Origin: Kriegella aquimaris
Lineage (GTDB): Bacteria > Bacteroidota > Bacteroidia > Flavobacteriales > Flavobacteriaceae
Reading direction: 5' to 3'
Assembly (NCBI RefSeq): GCF_900103215.1
Contig: NZ_FNGV01000010.1
Coordinates: 62,001 to 126,000 of the forward strand
Length of the DNA: 64,000 nt
A model generated the notes under the pieces. That model saw only the letters and a program-made list of their open reading frames with translations, searched no databases and was not told the origin of the DNA. The translations under genes and the position numbers were made by a program. The stretch's first letter is position 1; each line of letters opens with the position of its first letter. Shown here one piece after another: positions 18,651 through 26,303 of the stretch.

Positions 18651-21299
18651 ATGATTAAAAGATTCGGATACTTTTTGGTGCTTACCTTGATTTTTGTTAG
18701 CTGTAAAGATAAACAGGAGAACTGCGTGCCAAGTACGGTTGTTGTTGAATACCCTACAGATTCTGTGATAAATGCATTGAATTGGCCCAAGGATTTGGTC
18801 GTCAAAGGTTTTTCAGGGCCAGAGCTTACACCGAGTCCCGCTTGCATGGCGGTTGCCCCTTCAGGAGAAGTATTTGTCGGAGTCGATATGATGGGCTCGC
18901 TGGGCAAAGAAATAGGAAAAGGTTTTATCAAACGATTGGTAGATTGTAACCATGATGGAATCATGGATTCGTACACGGAATTTGCACAGTTGGATAACCC
19001 TAGGGGAATATTACCTGTAGGCAATCAAGTATTTGTACTTCATACCACTTTTTCCGAAGACACGAAAAAAGCCGACAATATGGATCTTGTGGTTTTTGAT
19101 GACGTCGATAAAGATGGTGTTGCCGATGGTCCCGCAAAAGTATTGATCAAGAATATCAGTAATTCAAAATATTTGCAAGATCGTGGCACTGACCATGCTA
19201 CGAACGGTATTCAAATGGGCATTGACGGATGGATTTATATTGCAGTCGGTGATTTCGGTTTCCACAATGCTACCGCCATCGATGGCACCAAGCTGACCCA
19301 ATTGGGCGGAGGTATTTTAAGAATACGGCCCGATGGTACCGGTATGGAAGTGTATACCCATGGGTTGCGTAATATTTACGATGTAGCCATTGACCCTTTT
19401 ATGAACATCTTTACTAGAGGTAATACCAATGATGGTGGTGGATGGAATGTTCGGTTTATCCATCAGATACAGTCGGCGGAATATGGGTATCCGGTACTTT
19501 TTAAACATTTTACGGAAGAGACTTTGCCAGCGTTGATCGATGTTGGCGGTGGATCGGGAACCGGAGCTCTTTTTATGAACGATAATAGGTGGCCCGATAA
19601 ATACAATAATGTGCCTATGATGGCCGATTGGGGAAGAAACCAGTTGTACATACATCGCGTTACCGAAGATGGACCAAGTTTTACCCAAAGTGAAGAACAA
19701 TTTATTCAGTTACCCCAGATTACCGATGTAGATGTAGATGCTTCCGGTACGATGTATCTTTCTGCTTGGGATGGTGCCGGTTATTCAGGAAACCCTGATA
19801 AGGGCTATGTTGTTCGGGTGATTCCAAAAGGGTTTATGTATGAACCCTTTGTGGATATAGAAGATGCGTCGATCAACGAATTGGTCGATTTATTGAAAGC
19901 TAAAAACGCAAAGTCGCGTTTGAGTGCCCAATATGAATTGTTACAGCGCTCTGAAAGCGGATCAGCTGCAAAAGTCTTGCAATTGGCCCAAGAAAATGGA
20001 CAACCTTTAGAGGTACGTGCTGCTGCAATTTTTACCTATTCCCAAATTGCGGGTGAGGCAGGTATTGAAGACTTAGTGGCGCTAACAGAAGATGCGGCGG
20101 TTCAACGTTTTGCATTGCGTTCACTCGCAGATACGAAAGCAATGGCGGCAAAAGCGCCAATGGAGCCCTTTTTAACGGGACTGAAATCCAATGCCCCCGA
20201 AGTTCAAGCCGCAGCTATTATCGGTTTGGGCCGTTTGGGTAATCCATCGGCGGCTAAAGAACTGTTGCAGTTCGAAGTGCCGGGTTCATTTGTTGCCCCG
20301 AAAATTAATACCGAAGGTCCGCATGCGACACCAAACGCTGCCATTATATTGCCCCATTTGGCCGTAAAAGCATTGGTGGCTTTGAATGCTGTTGATGATT
20401 GTATTGCTGCATTGGGAACGGACCAAGAAGCGATGGCACTTTGGGCCATGCGTTATATACATAGTCCGAAGGTAGTGACCGCTCTTATTGATGCTTCCAA
20501 TAAATCAAATGACGAAGTATTCAAGAAAAAGGTAATCAATACAATGGCACGAATCTATCACAAAGAAGCGCCTTACGACACCTCATGGTGGTGGAGTACC
20601 AGGCCCGATACCCATGGTCCGTACTACAAGACGGTCGAATGGGAGCAGTCACCGGTCATTCGGTCATTCTTGGTAGGCGAGTTCAAGAAAATGGGTCGAA
20701 GTGATAAGCAGTTTTTTGCAGAGCTTAATAGTAAATATCGGTTAGGTATCGATGCTTTTGGAGAAGTAAAAGTTGAAAAGCCGAAGGAAGATATGCCCGT
20801 TGTCGATTTTGAAAAAATTAAAAACAAAAAGGGACAGATTGCTGAGGCTTCAATAGAAGATGTAATGCTGGCCTTGGGTAAGATCAAAGGAGATCCGTCA
20901 AAAGGAGCCGAGCTCTTTAATGGTCAAGGTTGCGTTGCCTGTCATAGTATTTCTAAGGATCAGGTTATGAAAGGTCCCTTTATGGGGCAGATCGGGTCTA
21001 TTATGAATAGGGAACAGATTGCAGAATCTATTTTAAAGCCGAATGCATCGATTTCCCAAGGATTTTCAACAGTACAGATTAGTACCAAAGGAGGTGATAA
21101 CTATGTAGGTTTCGTAACCAGTGAATCGGCGAATGATTTGACGATCCGAAATATTGTCGGAACTGCCACGGACCTAAAAAAATCGGATATCGCCGAGCGA
21201 AAAGAATTGGAAACCTCGATGATGCCGGCAGGTTTGGCGAATTCATTAAGTTACGAGGAAATGGCCTCATTGGTAGCCTTTTTAGCACAACAGAAATAG
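18651..21299 (+). CDS. PVC-type propeller / HEAT-repeat / cytochrome c lipoprotein (putative sugar dehydrogenase)
   Basis: An 882-residue lipoprotein. The start at 18651 opens into IKRFGYFLVLTLIFVSC with a lipobox; an ATG at 18627 adds eight residues. Residues about 35-400 form a six-bladed beta-propeller of the soluble glucose/sorbosone dehydrogenase type (GGGILRIRPDGTGMEVYTHG, GVDMMGS). A HEAT-like helical region follows (about 415-640), and a C-terminal cytochrome c domain has heme motif CVACH at 761-765. The whole is the PVC-type heme-binding membrane protein architecture also seen three times at 51-62 kb. It probably oxidises a sugar-like substrate outside the cytoplasm and passes electrons to the respiratory chain. 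Substrate and cofactor are unknown. Confidence 0.85.
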   Translation: MIKRFGYFLVLTLIFVSCKDKQENCVPSTVVVEYPTDSVINALNWPKDLVVKGFSGPELTPSPACMAVAPSGEVFVGVDMMGSLGKEIGKGFIKRLVDCNHDGIMDSYTEFAQLDNPRGILPVGNQVFVLHTTFSEDTKKADNMDLVVFDDVDKDGVADGPAKVLIKNISNSKYLQDRGTDHATNGIQMGIDGWIYIAVGDFGFHNATAIDGTKLTQLGGGILRIRPDGTGMEVYTHGLRNIYDVAIDPFMNIFTRGNTNDGGGWNVRFIHQIQSAEYGYPVLFKHFTEETLPALIDVGGGSGTGALFMNDNRWPDKYNNVPMMADWGRNQLYIHRVTEDGPSFTQSEEQFIQLPQITDVDVDASGTMYLSAWDGAGYSGNPDKGYVVRVIPKGFMYEPFVDIEDASINELVDLLKAKNAKSRLSAQYELLQRSESGSAAKVLQLAQENGQPLEVRAAAIFTYSQIAGEAGIEDLVALTEDAAVQRFALRSLADTKAMAAKAPMEPFLTGLKSNAPEVQAAAIIGLGRLGNPSAAKELLQFEVPGSFVAPKINTEGPHATPNAAIILPHLAVKALVALNAVDDCIAALGTDQEAMALWAMRYIHSPKVVTALIDASNKSNDEVFKKKVINTMARIYHKEAPYDTSWWWSTRPDTHGPYYKTVEWEQSPVIRSFLVGEFKKMGRSDKQFFAELNSKYRLGIDAFGEVKVEKPKEDMPVVDFEKIKNKKGQIAEASIEDVMLALGKIKGDPSKGAELFNGQGCVACHSISKDQVMKGPFMGQIGSIMNREQIAESILKPNASISQGFSTVQISTKGGDNYVGFVTSESANDLTIRNIVGTATDLKKSDIAERKELETSMMPAGLANSLSYEEMASLVAFLAQQK

Positions 21300-21336
21300 G
21301 TTTTACTTAATTTTAAATTAATCCAAAAACCTTTAG

Positions 21337-21344
21337 TATATTTG
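21337..21344 (+). promoter_or_regulatory. -7 promoter box of the candidate small RNA
   Basis: TATATTTG is a perfect match to TAnnTTTG. It lies 60 bp upstream of a strong terminator and is not followed by a credible start codon and gene. No TTG element is present upstream at the usual distance. Confidence 0.5.
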
Positions 21345-21349
21345 TGCGT

Positions 21350-21432
21350 TGTGTTGTGTCCCCACACGGGGATGTGTTGGACGACCAAAATTGTCCACCA
21401 ATGAAAGGCTTTCCTTATGGGAGGCTTTTTTT
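21350..21432 (+). ncRNA. Candidate small RNA, about 80 nt, three hairpins
   Basis: Between a propeller lipoprotein gene and hmgA lies a compact unit: a TAnnTTTG box, then hairpin 1 (TCCCC-ACAC-GGGGA, 21359-21372), hairpin 2 (TGGAC paired with GTCCA, 21378-21397), and a terminator hairpin ending in a T run. The only overlapping reading frame (21344-21577) has no protein-like features and runs past the terminator. The compact size and stacked hairpins suggest an independent sRNA or a class of structured flavobacterial RNA. The Rfam family Flavo-1 is one candidate to compare, but I cannot confirm a match by eye. It could also be the 3' end of a leader, but hmgA starts more than 230 bp further on, beyond the terminator. 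Confidence 0.5.
21404..21431 (+). terminator. Intrinsic terminator of the candidate small RNA
   Basis: An 11-bp stem, AAAGGCTTTCC with GGGAGGCTTTT, with a 4-nt loop (TTAT) and three G-U pairs, running into nine or more T residues. It is about 230 bp upstream of hmgA, so it ends the small RNA rather than reading into hmgA. Confidence 0.75.
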
Positions 21433-21667
21433 GTTTAGGCTTATTCCCATCCGCTTACGACATATAATTTACGTGTCTTTTTTACTTGCTCTAAGGATTC
21501 TTTTCGAGAAGTGTAGTCGAAGTCGTTTCTTTTGTTCCCCATTGAATATGATGATGTTATTAAGAACGGAAAAATAAAAGCCATAATTCGCAATGACTTT
21601 GGACTAAATAAAGCTATTCCTTTAAAATATTTGTAAATTTAAGGAAGAAGAAAAGTAATTCATCACT

Positions 21668-22825
21668 ATGCCTTTATATCATAAATTGGGCAAAATACCC
21701 CATAAGCGTCATACCATTTTCAAGAAAGTGGATGGCAGCCTTCATTATGAGCAATTGTTCGGAACGATCGGCTTCGACGGTATGTCGTCTTTAATGTACC
21801 ATTTGTATCGACCCACGCAAGTTAAAAATGTAGGCAAGACTTTAGATATTGCCCCCCGTGCGGCAGTGCCACATAATATAAAATCGAGATTGTTGAAAGG
21901 GTTTGATATCAAACCTGAAGACGATTATCTCGAAAGTCGAAAAACAGTGCTTTTCAATAACGATGTCCATATCGGTTTGGCAGCTCCAAGAACTTCGTTG
22001 ACCGATTATTTTTATAAAAATACCGATGCTGATGAACTTTTATTTGTGCATAAGGGATCAGGAACATTAAAAAGCCTGTTTGGTGAAATAGCTTTTAAAT
22101 ACGGCGATTATATCCTAATTCCGCGCGGGGTGATTTATCAGATTGAGTTTGACACCAAAGACAATCGGTTATTGGTGACCGAATCGTACCATCCGATTTA
22201 TACGCCTAAACGCTATCGCAATTGGTTCGGGCAGCATTTGGAACATTCCCCTTTCTGCGAACGCGATTTTAAGCTGCCCCAAAATCTACAGACACATGAT
22301 AAAAAGGGCGAGTTTTTGATAAAAGTAAAAAAACAGGGGCAACTGCATCATTTGGTCTATGCGTCGCATCCTTTTGATGTTGTCGGTTGGGATGGTTACA
22401 ATTATCCGTATGCTTTTTCAATTCATGATTTTGAGCCTATTACCGGGCGCGTACACCAACCGCCACCAGTTCACCAGACCTTTGAAACCAGTGCTTTCGT
22501 GGTTTGTTCGTTCTGTCCGAGATTATACGATTACCATCCGCAGTCCATTCCGGCACCCTATAATCACTCGAATATTGATTCCGATGAGATGTTGTACTAC
22601 GTCGATGGCGATTTTATGAGTCGAAAAAGTATCGATCAAGGTTATATTTCATTGCACCCTGCCGGTATTCCACATGGGCCGCACCCAGGTACTTATGAGG
22701 CCAGTATCGGTAAGACGAAGACGGAAGAGTTGGCGGTCATGATCGATACCTTTAAACCTTTGCAGCTGACGCAGGCCGCTTTAGACATTGATGATGGCAA
22801 GTATTATCAAAGTTGGTTGGAGTAA
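21668..22825 (+). CDS. hmgA: Homogentisate 1,2-dioxygenase
   Basis: A 385-residue cupin dioxygenase of the homogentisate dioxygenase family, which opens the ring of homogentisate in tyrosine and phenylalanine degradation to give maleylacetoacetate. Diagnostic stretches are PPPVHQTFETSAFVVCSFCP, the His/Glu-rich segment PYNHSNIDSDEMLYY near residue 300, and HPAGIPHGPHPG near residue 335. These carry the iron-ligand region. The protein is shorter than the human enzyme, as is usual for Bacteroidota members. It is monocistronic here; the other pathway genes are not in the window. No signal peptide. Confidence 0.92.
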   Translation: MPLYHKLGKIPHKRHTIFKKVDGSLHYEQLFGTIGFDGMSSLMYHLYRPTQVKNVGKTLDIAPRAAVPHNIKSRLLKGFDIKPEDDYLESRKTVLFNNDVHIGLAAPRTSLTDYFYKNTDADELLFVHKGSGTLKSLFGEIAFKYGDYILIPRGVIYQIEFDTKDNRLLVTESYHPIYTPKRYRNWFGQHLEHSPFCERDFKLPQNLQTHDKKGEFLIKVKKQGQLHHLVYASHPFDVVGWDGYNYPYAFSIHDFEPITGRVHQPPPVHQTFETSAFVVCSFCPRLYDYHPQSIPAPYNHSNIDSDEMLYYVDGDFMSRKSIDQGYISLHPAGIPHGPHPGTYEASIGKTKTEELAVMIDTFKPLQLTQAALDIDDGKYYQSWLE

Positions 22826-22876
22826 TAAGCGGAGAGCAGTAGAGAGTAAATAGTAAGCGGTGAACAGTAAGCGGTA
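22826..22876. repeat. Degenerate short repeats downstream of hmgA
   Basis: The segment contains AGTAAGCGGT twice with a 14-bp period (22852-22861 and 22866-22875), surrounded by variants such as AGTAAATAGTAAGCGG. The same style of degenerate repeat occurs at 31009-31060 after ruvC (AGTAAATAAGTAATCGGTAG), so this is a dispersed intergenic repeat family. Confidence 0.55.
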
Positions 22877-23010
22877 GATGTATGAACAAAGGAAAGTGAG
22901 TTTATCGAGTATTACATGAACGGCTAATTGTGTGGTGACTACGATATATCGTCTCTGGTTTTTCTATTTTCCCTCAAATCCTCCAGTCATTCGGAACGAT
23001 TAAAAATGAC

Positions 23011-23018
23011 TAATTTTG
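23011..23018 (+). promoter_or_regulatory. -7 promoter box of the nitroreductase gene
   Basis: TAATTTTG matches the TAnnTTTG consensus and lies 30 bp before the start codon. No clear TTG element is seen upstream. Confidence 0.4.
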
Positions 23019-23048
23019 GCTTTCCATTTAAAAAAAAGCTAGCGAAAA

Positions 23049-23600
23049 ATGATTTTTGACCTTATAAAAAATAGACGTTCGGTTTTTCCGGTACAGTACA
23101 ATACCAAACCTATTGCGAAATCAGATATTGAAAAAATTCTGGAAGCTGCGAATTGGGCGCCGAGCCATAAAAAAACCGAACCGTGGCGTTTTAAAGTGCT
23201 TCAGGGTGAATCACAGGCCAAGTTAGGAATGTTCCTTTCATTGAAATATATGGAGAAAGACCCAAACCCCAAGGAATTTAAGGTTAAAAAACTTATAGAG
23301 AATCCAAAACGGGCAGGGGCAATCGTTGCGGTCTGCATGCAGCGAGACCCCAGTGAATGTGTGCCTGAATGGGAGGAAATAGCGGCTACCGCAATGGCCG
23401 TACAGAATATGTGGCTTTGTTGTACCGAAATGGGGATTGGCAGTTATTGGAGTACACCCGGACTCATTAAATACATGGATGAATTTTTTGACCTAAACGT
23501 TGGTGAAAAATGCCTAGGTTTTTTTTATATGGGCTATTCCGATGAAGAAATTGCAGAGCAGACCCGCACCCCTATTGCCGACAAGGTCGTTTGGATGTAA
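23049..23600 (+). CDS. Nitroreductase family protein (FMN-dependent)
   Basis: A 183-residue member of the NfsB/FRP nitroreductase family. The N-terminal RRSVFP segment and EAANWAPSHKKTEPWRF, where the APS/N-x-Q-P-like turn binds FMN, are present, as is the C-terminal GIGSYWSTPG loop. It reduces nitro compounds, quinones or flavins with NAD(P)H. The small size matches the YdjA/TdsD-like subfamily. It is monocistronic with its own putative promoter. Specific substrate is unknown. Confidence 0.85.
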   Translation: MIFDLIKNRRSVFPVQYNTKPIAKSDIEKILEAANWAPSHKKTEPWRFKVLQGESQAKLGMFLSLKYMEKDPNPKEFKVKKLIENPKRAGAIVAVCMQRDPSECVPEWEEIAATAMAVQNMWLCCTEMGIGSYWSTPGLIKYMDEFFDLNVGEKCLGFFYMGYSDEEIAEQTRTPIADKVVWM

Positions 23601-23715
23601 TTTTTTTCTAAGCTTTCCTCTTGTGTAAGGTGGTTCAATTATGATTTTTGATTTTGCCTGATTCCACATCAAAAACGGACTTTATAAAAGATTAATTGAC
23701 AAATTAGTAAAGGCG

Positions 23716-24231
23716 CTAATTGAAATATGGAAAGAGGGCGTTTTTATAATCCCATGCCTTTGAAATAAAGAGGCCCAAAAAAATTATAGCCAACATAAAC
23801 TTTAGAAAAGTTCCGGTAATAAAGCCTAAAAACGAACCAAAAGCGGCTTTGACGGCCGTTTTTTTATCAGACTTGTTAAGAAGTTCTCCAACAAAAGCAC
23901 CAATAAAGGGCCAGATAATAATACCAAAAGGTCCGAAAACAGGAAAAACCAATGCGACCAACAGCCCGATAGTAGTACCTATTATTCCCGATTTGCTACC
24001 TCCGAATTTTTTGGTGCCCACAGCGGGAATGATATAATCGAGGGCGAGAACTACCAGTGCAATTGCTCCTGTAATACCCAAAAGTGTCCAATCTTCGGGC
24101 ACTGCCGTGGTAAGGTGTAACAACAATAATCCTAGCCAACTTATGGGCGGTCCCGGTAAAATAGGCAGGAAACTACCTAAAATGCCTACAAGCATTAGAA
24201 ATAGGCCTAGAATCAATAAAGCAATGTCCAT
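23716..24231 (-). CDS. DUF456 family membrane protein
   Basis: A 171-residue integral membrane protein. The start at 24231 puts the first hydrophobic helix (ALLILGLFLMLVGILGSF) at the N-terminus; an upstream ATG at 24306 would add 25 basic residues overlapping the BlaI operator region. Repeated segments FLPILPGPPISWLGLLLLH and FPVFGPFGIIIWPFIGAFVGELL show the internal duplication of DUF456, with Pro-Gly-rich turns. About five membrane helices. Function unknown. Divergent from the blaI operon at 24440. Confidence 0.8.
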   Translation of the reverse strand: MDIALLILGLFLMLVGILGSFLPILPGPPISWLGLLLLHLTTAVPEDWTLLGITGAIALVVLALDYIIPAVGTKKFGGSKSGIIGTTIGLLVALVFPVFGPFGIIIWPFIGAFVGELLNKSDKKTAVKAAFGSFLGFITGTFLKFMLAIIFLGLFISKAWDYKNALFPYFN

Positions 24232-24315
24232 TCGATATTTTTTTATGAGACGGGGTTTAGACTTATTTGTTACAGCTTTAAAGGTAGCAAAAAGAGTATT
24301 CATCAAAATTTTATA

Positions 24316-24347
24316 ACTAAATAATTAGTTTAAACTAAAAAATTAGT
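24316..24347. promoter_or_regulatory. Tandem BlaI-type operators (ACTAA-N4-TTAGT twice)
   Basis: Two 14-bp inverted repeats, ACTAAATAATTAGT (24316-24329) and ACTAAAAAATTAGT (24334-24347), are spaced 18 bp centre to centre and together form a 36-bp near-palindrome with a perfect 14-bp core. They lie about 90 bp before the blaI gene at 24440 and in the divergent region shared with the DUF456 gene. The architecture (inverted pentamers, 4-bp spacer, tandem sites) is that of BlaI/MecI repressor sites. Confidence 0.65.
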
Positions 24348-24439
24348 TATATTAGTAGTGCGGTTTAGGAAACTGTACGTGTATAGGGGAAAAAAATTTA
24401 ACAAGTATCTAATAGGATACTAAAATAAGTTCAGCACAA

Positions 24440-24805
24440 ATGAAACAACTAACAAAAGCAGAAGAAGAGGTCATGCAGATCTTGTGGCAATTGGAGAAAT
24501 GCAACGTGGCCGCCATTATTGACGAATTGCCCGAGCCCAAACCGGCTTATAATACGGTTTCGACTATTGTACGCATTTTAGAGGACAAAGGTTTTGTAGA
24601 TCACCAGCAAGAGGGGCGAGGCTATTTATACTTTCCATTGGTCAAAAAGTCCGATTACAGCAACCAGTCTATAAATAAATTGGTCGACGGCTATTTTCAG
24701 GGCTCCTTCAAGAGTATGGTCTCCTTTTTTATGAAGAAGAACGATATGAGCCTTTCCGAATTGGAATCCATTTTAAAGGATATCAAAAAAGAAGACAAGC
24801 CATGA
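24440..24805 (+). CDS. BlaI/MecI-family transcriptional repressor
   Basis: A 121-residue winged-helix repressor. The N-terminal LTKAEEEVMQILWQLEKCN, the recognition helix region KPAYNTVSTIVRILEDKGFV and the wing EGRGYLYFPLV are typical. The C-terminal helix mediates dimerisation and carries the region where the sensor-triggered cleavage occurs in this family. The next gene (M56 sensor) overlaps the stop by 4 bp (ATGA), so translation is coupled. It should bind the tandem operators at 24316-24347 and release on signalling by the membrane peptidases. No beta-lactamase gene lies nearby, so the inducer is probably not a beta-lactam. Confidence 0.9.
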   Translation: MKQLTKAEEEVMQILWQLEKCNVAAIIDELPEPKPAYNTVSTIVRILEDKGFVDHQQEGRGYLYFPLVKKSDYSNQSINKLVDGYFQGSFKSMVSFFMKKNDMSLSELESILKDIKKEDKP

Positions 24806-24960
24806 TACAATATATAATAGAAGCCATCGCCTTTCAAATGGTGTTCCTTGTTATTTATGACCTGTTCTTAAAAAGGGAGACCTTCTTTCAATGGAACCGT
24901 TTGTATTTGATTGGCACCTATGCCTTGTCGCTTGTATTGCCTTGGGTGAAAATCGAGGCG
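24802..24960 (+). repeat. 159-bp exact direct repeat (copy 2 at 26304-26462)
   Basis: The first 159 bases of the two M56 sensor genes are identical, including synonymous sites, and are followed by single substitutions and then clear divergence. Further blocks around the HELVH-downstream region (25316-25440 and 26813-26937) are also nearly identical. The mosaic suggests gene conversion between tandem paralogues rather than uniform drift. Confidence 0.9.
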
Positions 24961-26262
24961 TTGAAGACGACCGTGCCCGAACAGTATTATGTGTACCCTA
25001 AATTCTTATGGCCAACCGATGGGGTAGCCGATCAGGTCATTATTGAGACTGCGAAGCACCAAACGATCGATTGGTCATGGCAAGAAGGTATTTTTTATGG
25101 TGGTATGCTGTTGGCAGGTTTCTATTTTATGTTCAAGATATACCGAATTTATAGACTTCGTAAGAATGGTAGTGTGCGGTATTTTCCAAATTTCACACGG
25201 GTTGTCGTTGCGAAAAGTGAATTGGCTTTTTCGTTTTTCCGGTATATTTTCTTGGGTGACAAGGTTGTGCGGCGCGAACACGATAATATCATTAAACACG
25301 AGCTGGTACATATTCGGCAGAAGCATTCATGGGATCTCATATTCTTTGAACTGATGCGTATCTGTTGTTGGTTCAACCCGCTGGTGTATATCTATCAAAG
25401 TCGAATCTCAGAACTGCACGAGTTCATCGCCGATGCGGCAGTGGCAAAAACCGATAAAAGGGAGTCTTATCAATTGCTTTTGTCTGAAGTATTTCAAACC
25501 GAACATATATCGTTCATCAATCATTTTTTTAAATCATCATTAATCAAAAAACGAATCGTCATGTTACAAAAGGAACAGTCGAAGAAAATTCTACAATTAA
25601 AATATTTGTTAATGATACCCTTGCTAGCAGGTATGTTGTTATATACTTCGTGTCAGAAAGAGACCGAGAATCTTACAGGTTCCTTTATGATTGTTGACGA
25701 TATAGAAAATTTGACTCCAGCGGAGGAAACTGAGATATACGCTACTGTCAAGGTACTTTCCGATAGTGAAAAGCATTGGGATTTTATGGTAAGGGATGAA
25801 AATAACTCCATAACATATACCAAAGCAGAGAATGGTTCCTATATAACTTTTCCAAACAATAAAAGAATCAGCGCTACAATGGTCATACAAGAAAAGTCAT
25901 TATCAGGAAAAATCTCAGAACTCATGGAAGAGATAGTAAAGAAAGATTCTTTGACAGATGCGGAACGAGACGCTTTAGCCATGATGATTTATAAAACTTT
26001 TCCAAATGGAGTTGAAGGCATTTCAGGAAAAGACGGGGCACTTTTTAAAGGTGAAAGGAGGTTCTATGACGAAAAATTGGGCAGTCCGGCTATTTCCGAT
26101 TTTAAATCCAAATACAATGCCTTGGTTACCATAATGGCTACTCGTAGCAGACTTTTGCAAAGTACAAATGAAGAAAATCCTATAATTAAATCTCTTGATT
26201 ATGAAATTGCTGCATTACGTCAACAAATGGAATCTTCTCTTAAAACGATGAATTTAAATTAG
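24802..26262 (+). CDS. M56 (BlaR1-like) membrane metallopeptidase sensor, copy A
   Basis: A 486-residue BlaR1-like protein. Four hydrophobic helices (about residues 1-20, 35-55, 90-110 and 275-290) surround a cytoplasmic zinc peptidase with HELVH (His166, Glu167, His170) and downstream ELHEFIADAAV. The extracytoplasmic C-terminal domain (about residues 290-486) has no penicillin-binding sensor and no TonB module; it matches only the first part of the C-terminal region of copy B (DDIENLTPAEE versus GDIENLTQEEE). It overlaps blaI by 4 bp and precedes copy B by 41 bp. The N-terminus is identical at DNA level to copy B for 159 bp, evidence of recent duplication or gene conversion. Confidence 0.87.
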   Translation: MIQYIIEAIAFQMVFLVIYDLFLKRETFFQWNRLYLIGTYALSLVLPWVKIEALKTTVPEQYYVYPKFLWPTDGVADQVIIETAKHQTIDWSWQEGIFYGGMLLAGFYFMFKIYRIYRLRKNGSVRYFPNFTRVVVAKSELAFSFFRYIFLGDKVVRREHDNIIKHELVHIRQKHSWDLIFFELMRICCWFNPLVYIYQSRISELHEFIADAAVAKTDKRESYQLLLSEVFQTEHISFINHFFKSSLIKKRIVMLQKEQSKKILQLKYLLMIPLLAGMLLYTSCQKETENLTGSFMIVDDIENLTPAEETEIYATVKVLSDSEKHWDFMVRDENNSITYTKAENGSYITFPNNKRISATMVIQEKSLSGKISELMEEIVKKDSLTDAERDALAMMIYKTFPNGVEGISGKDGALFKGERRFYDEKLGSPAISDFKSKYNALVTIMATRSRLLQSTNEENPIIKSLDYEIAALRQQMESSLKTMNLN

Positions 26263-26303
26263 AAGATAAAAGAACTTAACGACCAAATTGAAAAATTGAA
26301 GAA

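Noticed and set aside
22852-22875. Possible CRISPR start (repeated AGTAAGCGGT)
   Set aside because: Two imperfect copies with 14-bp period, no regular spacers and no cas genes.
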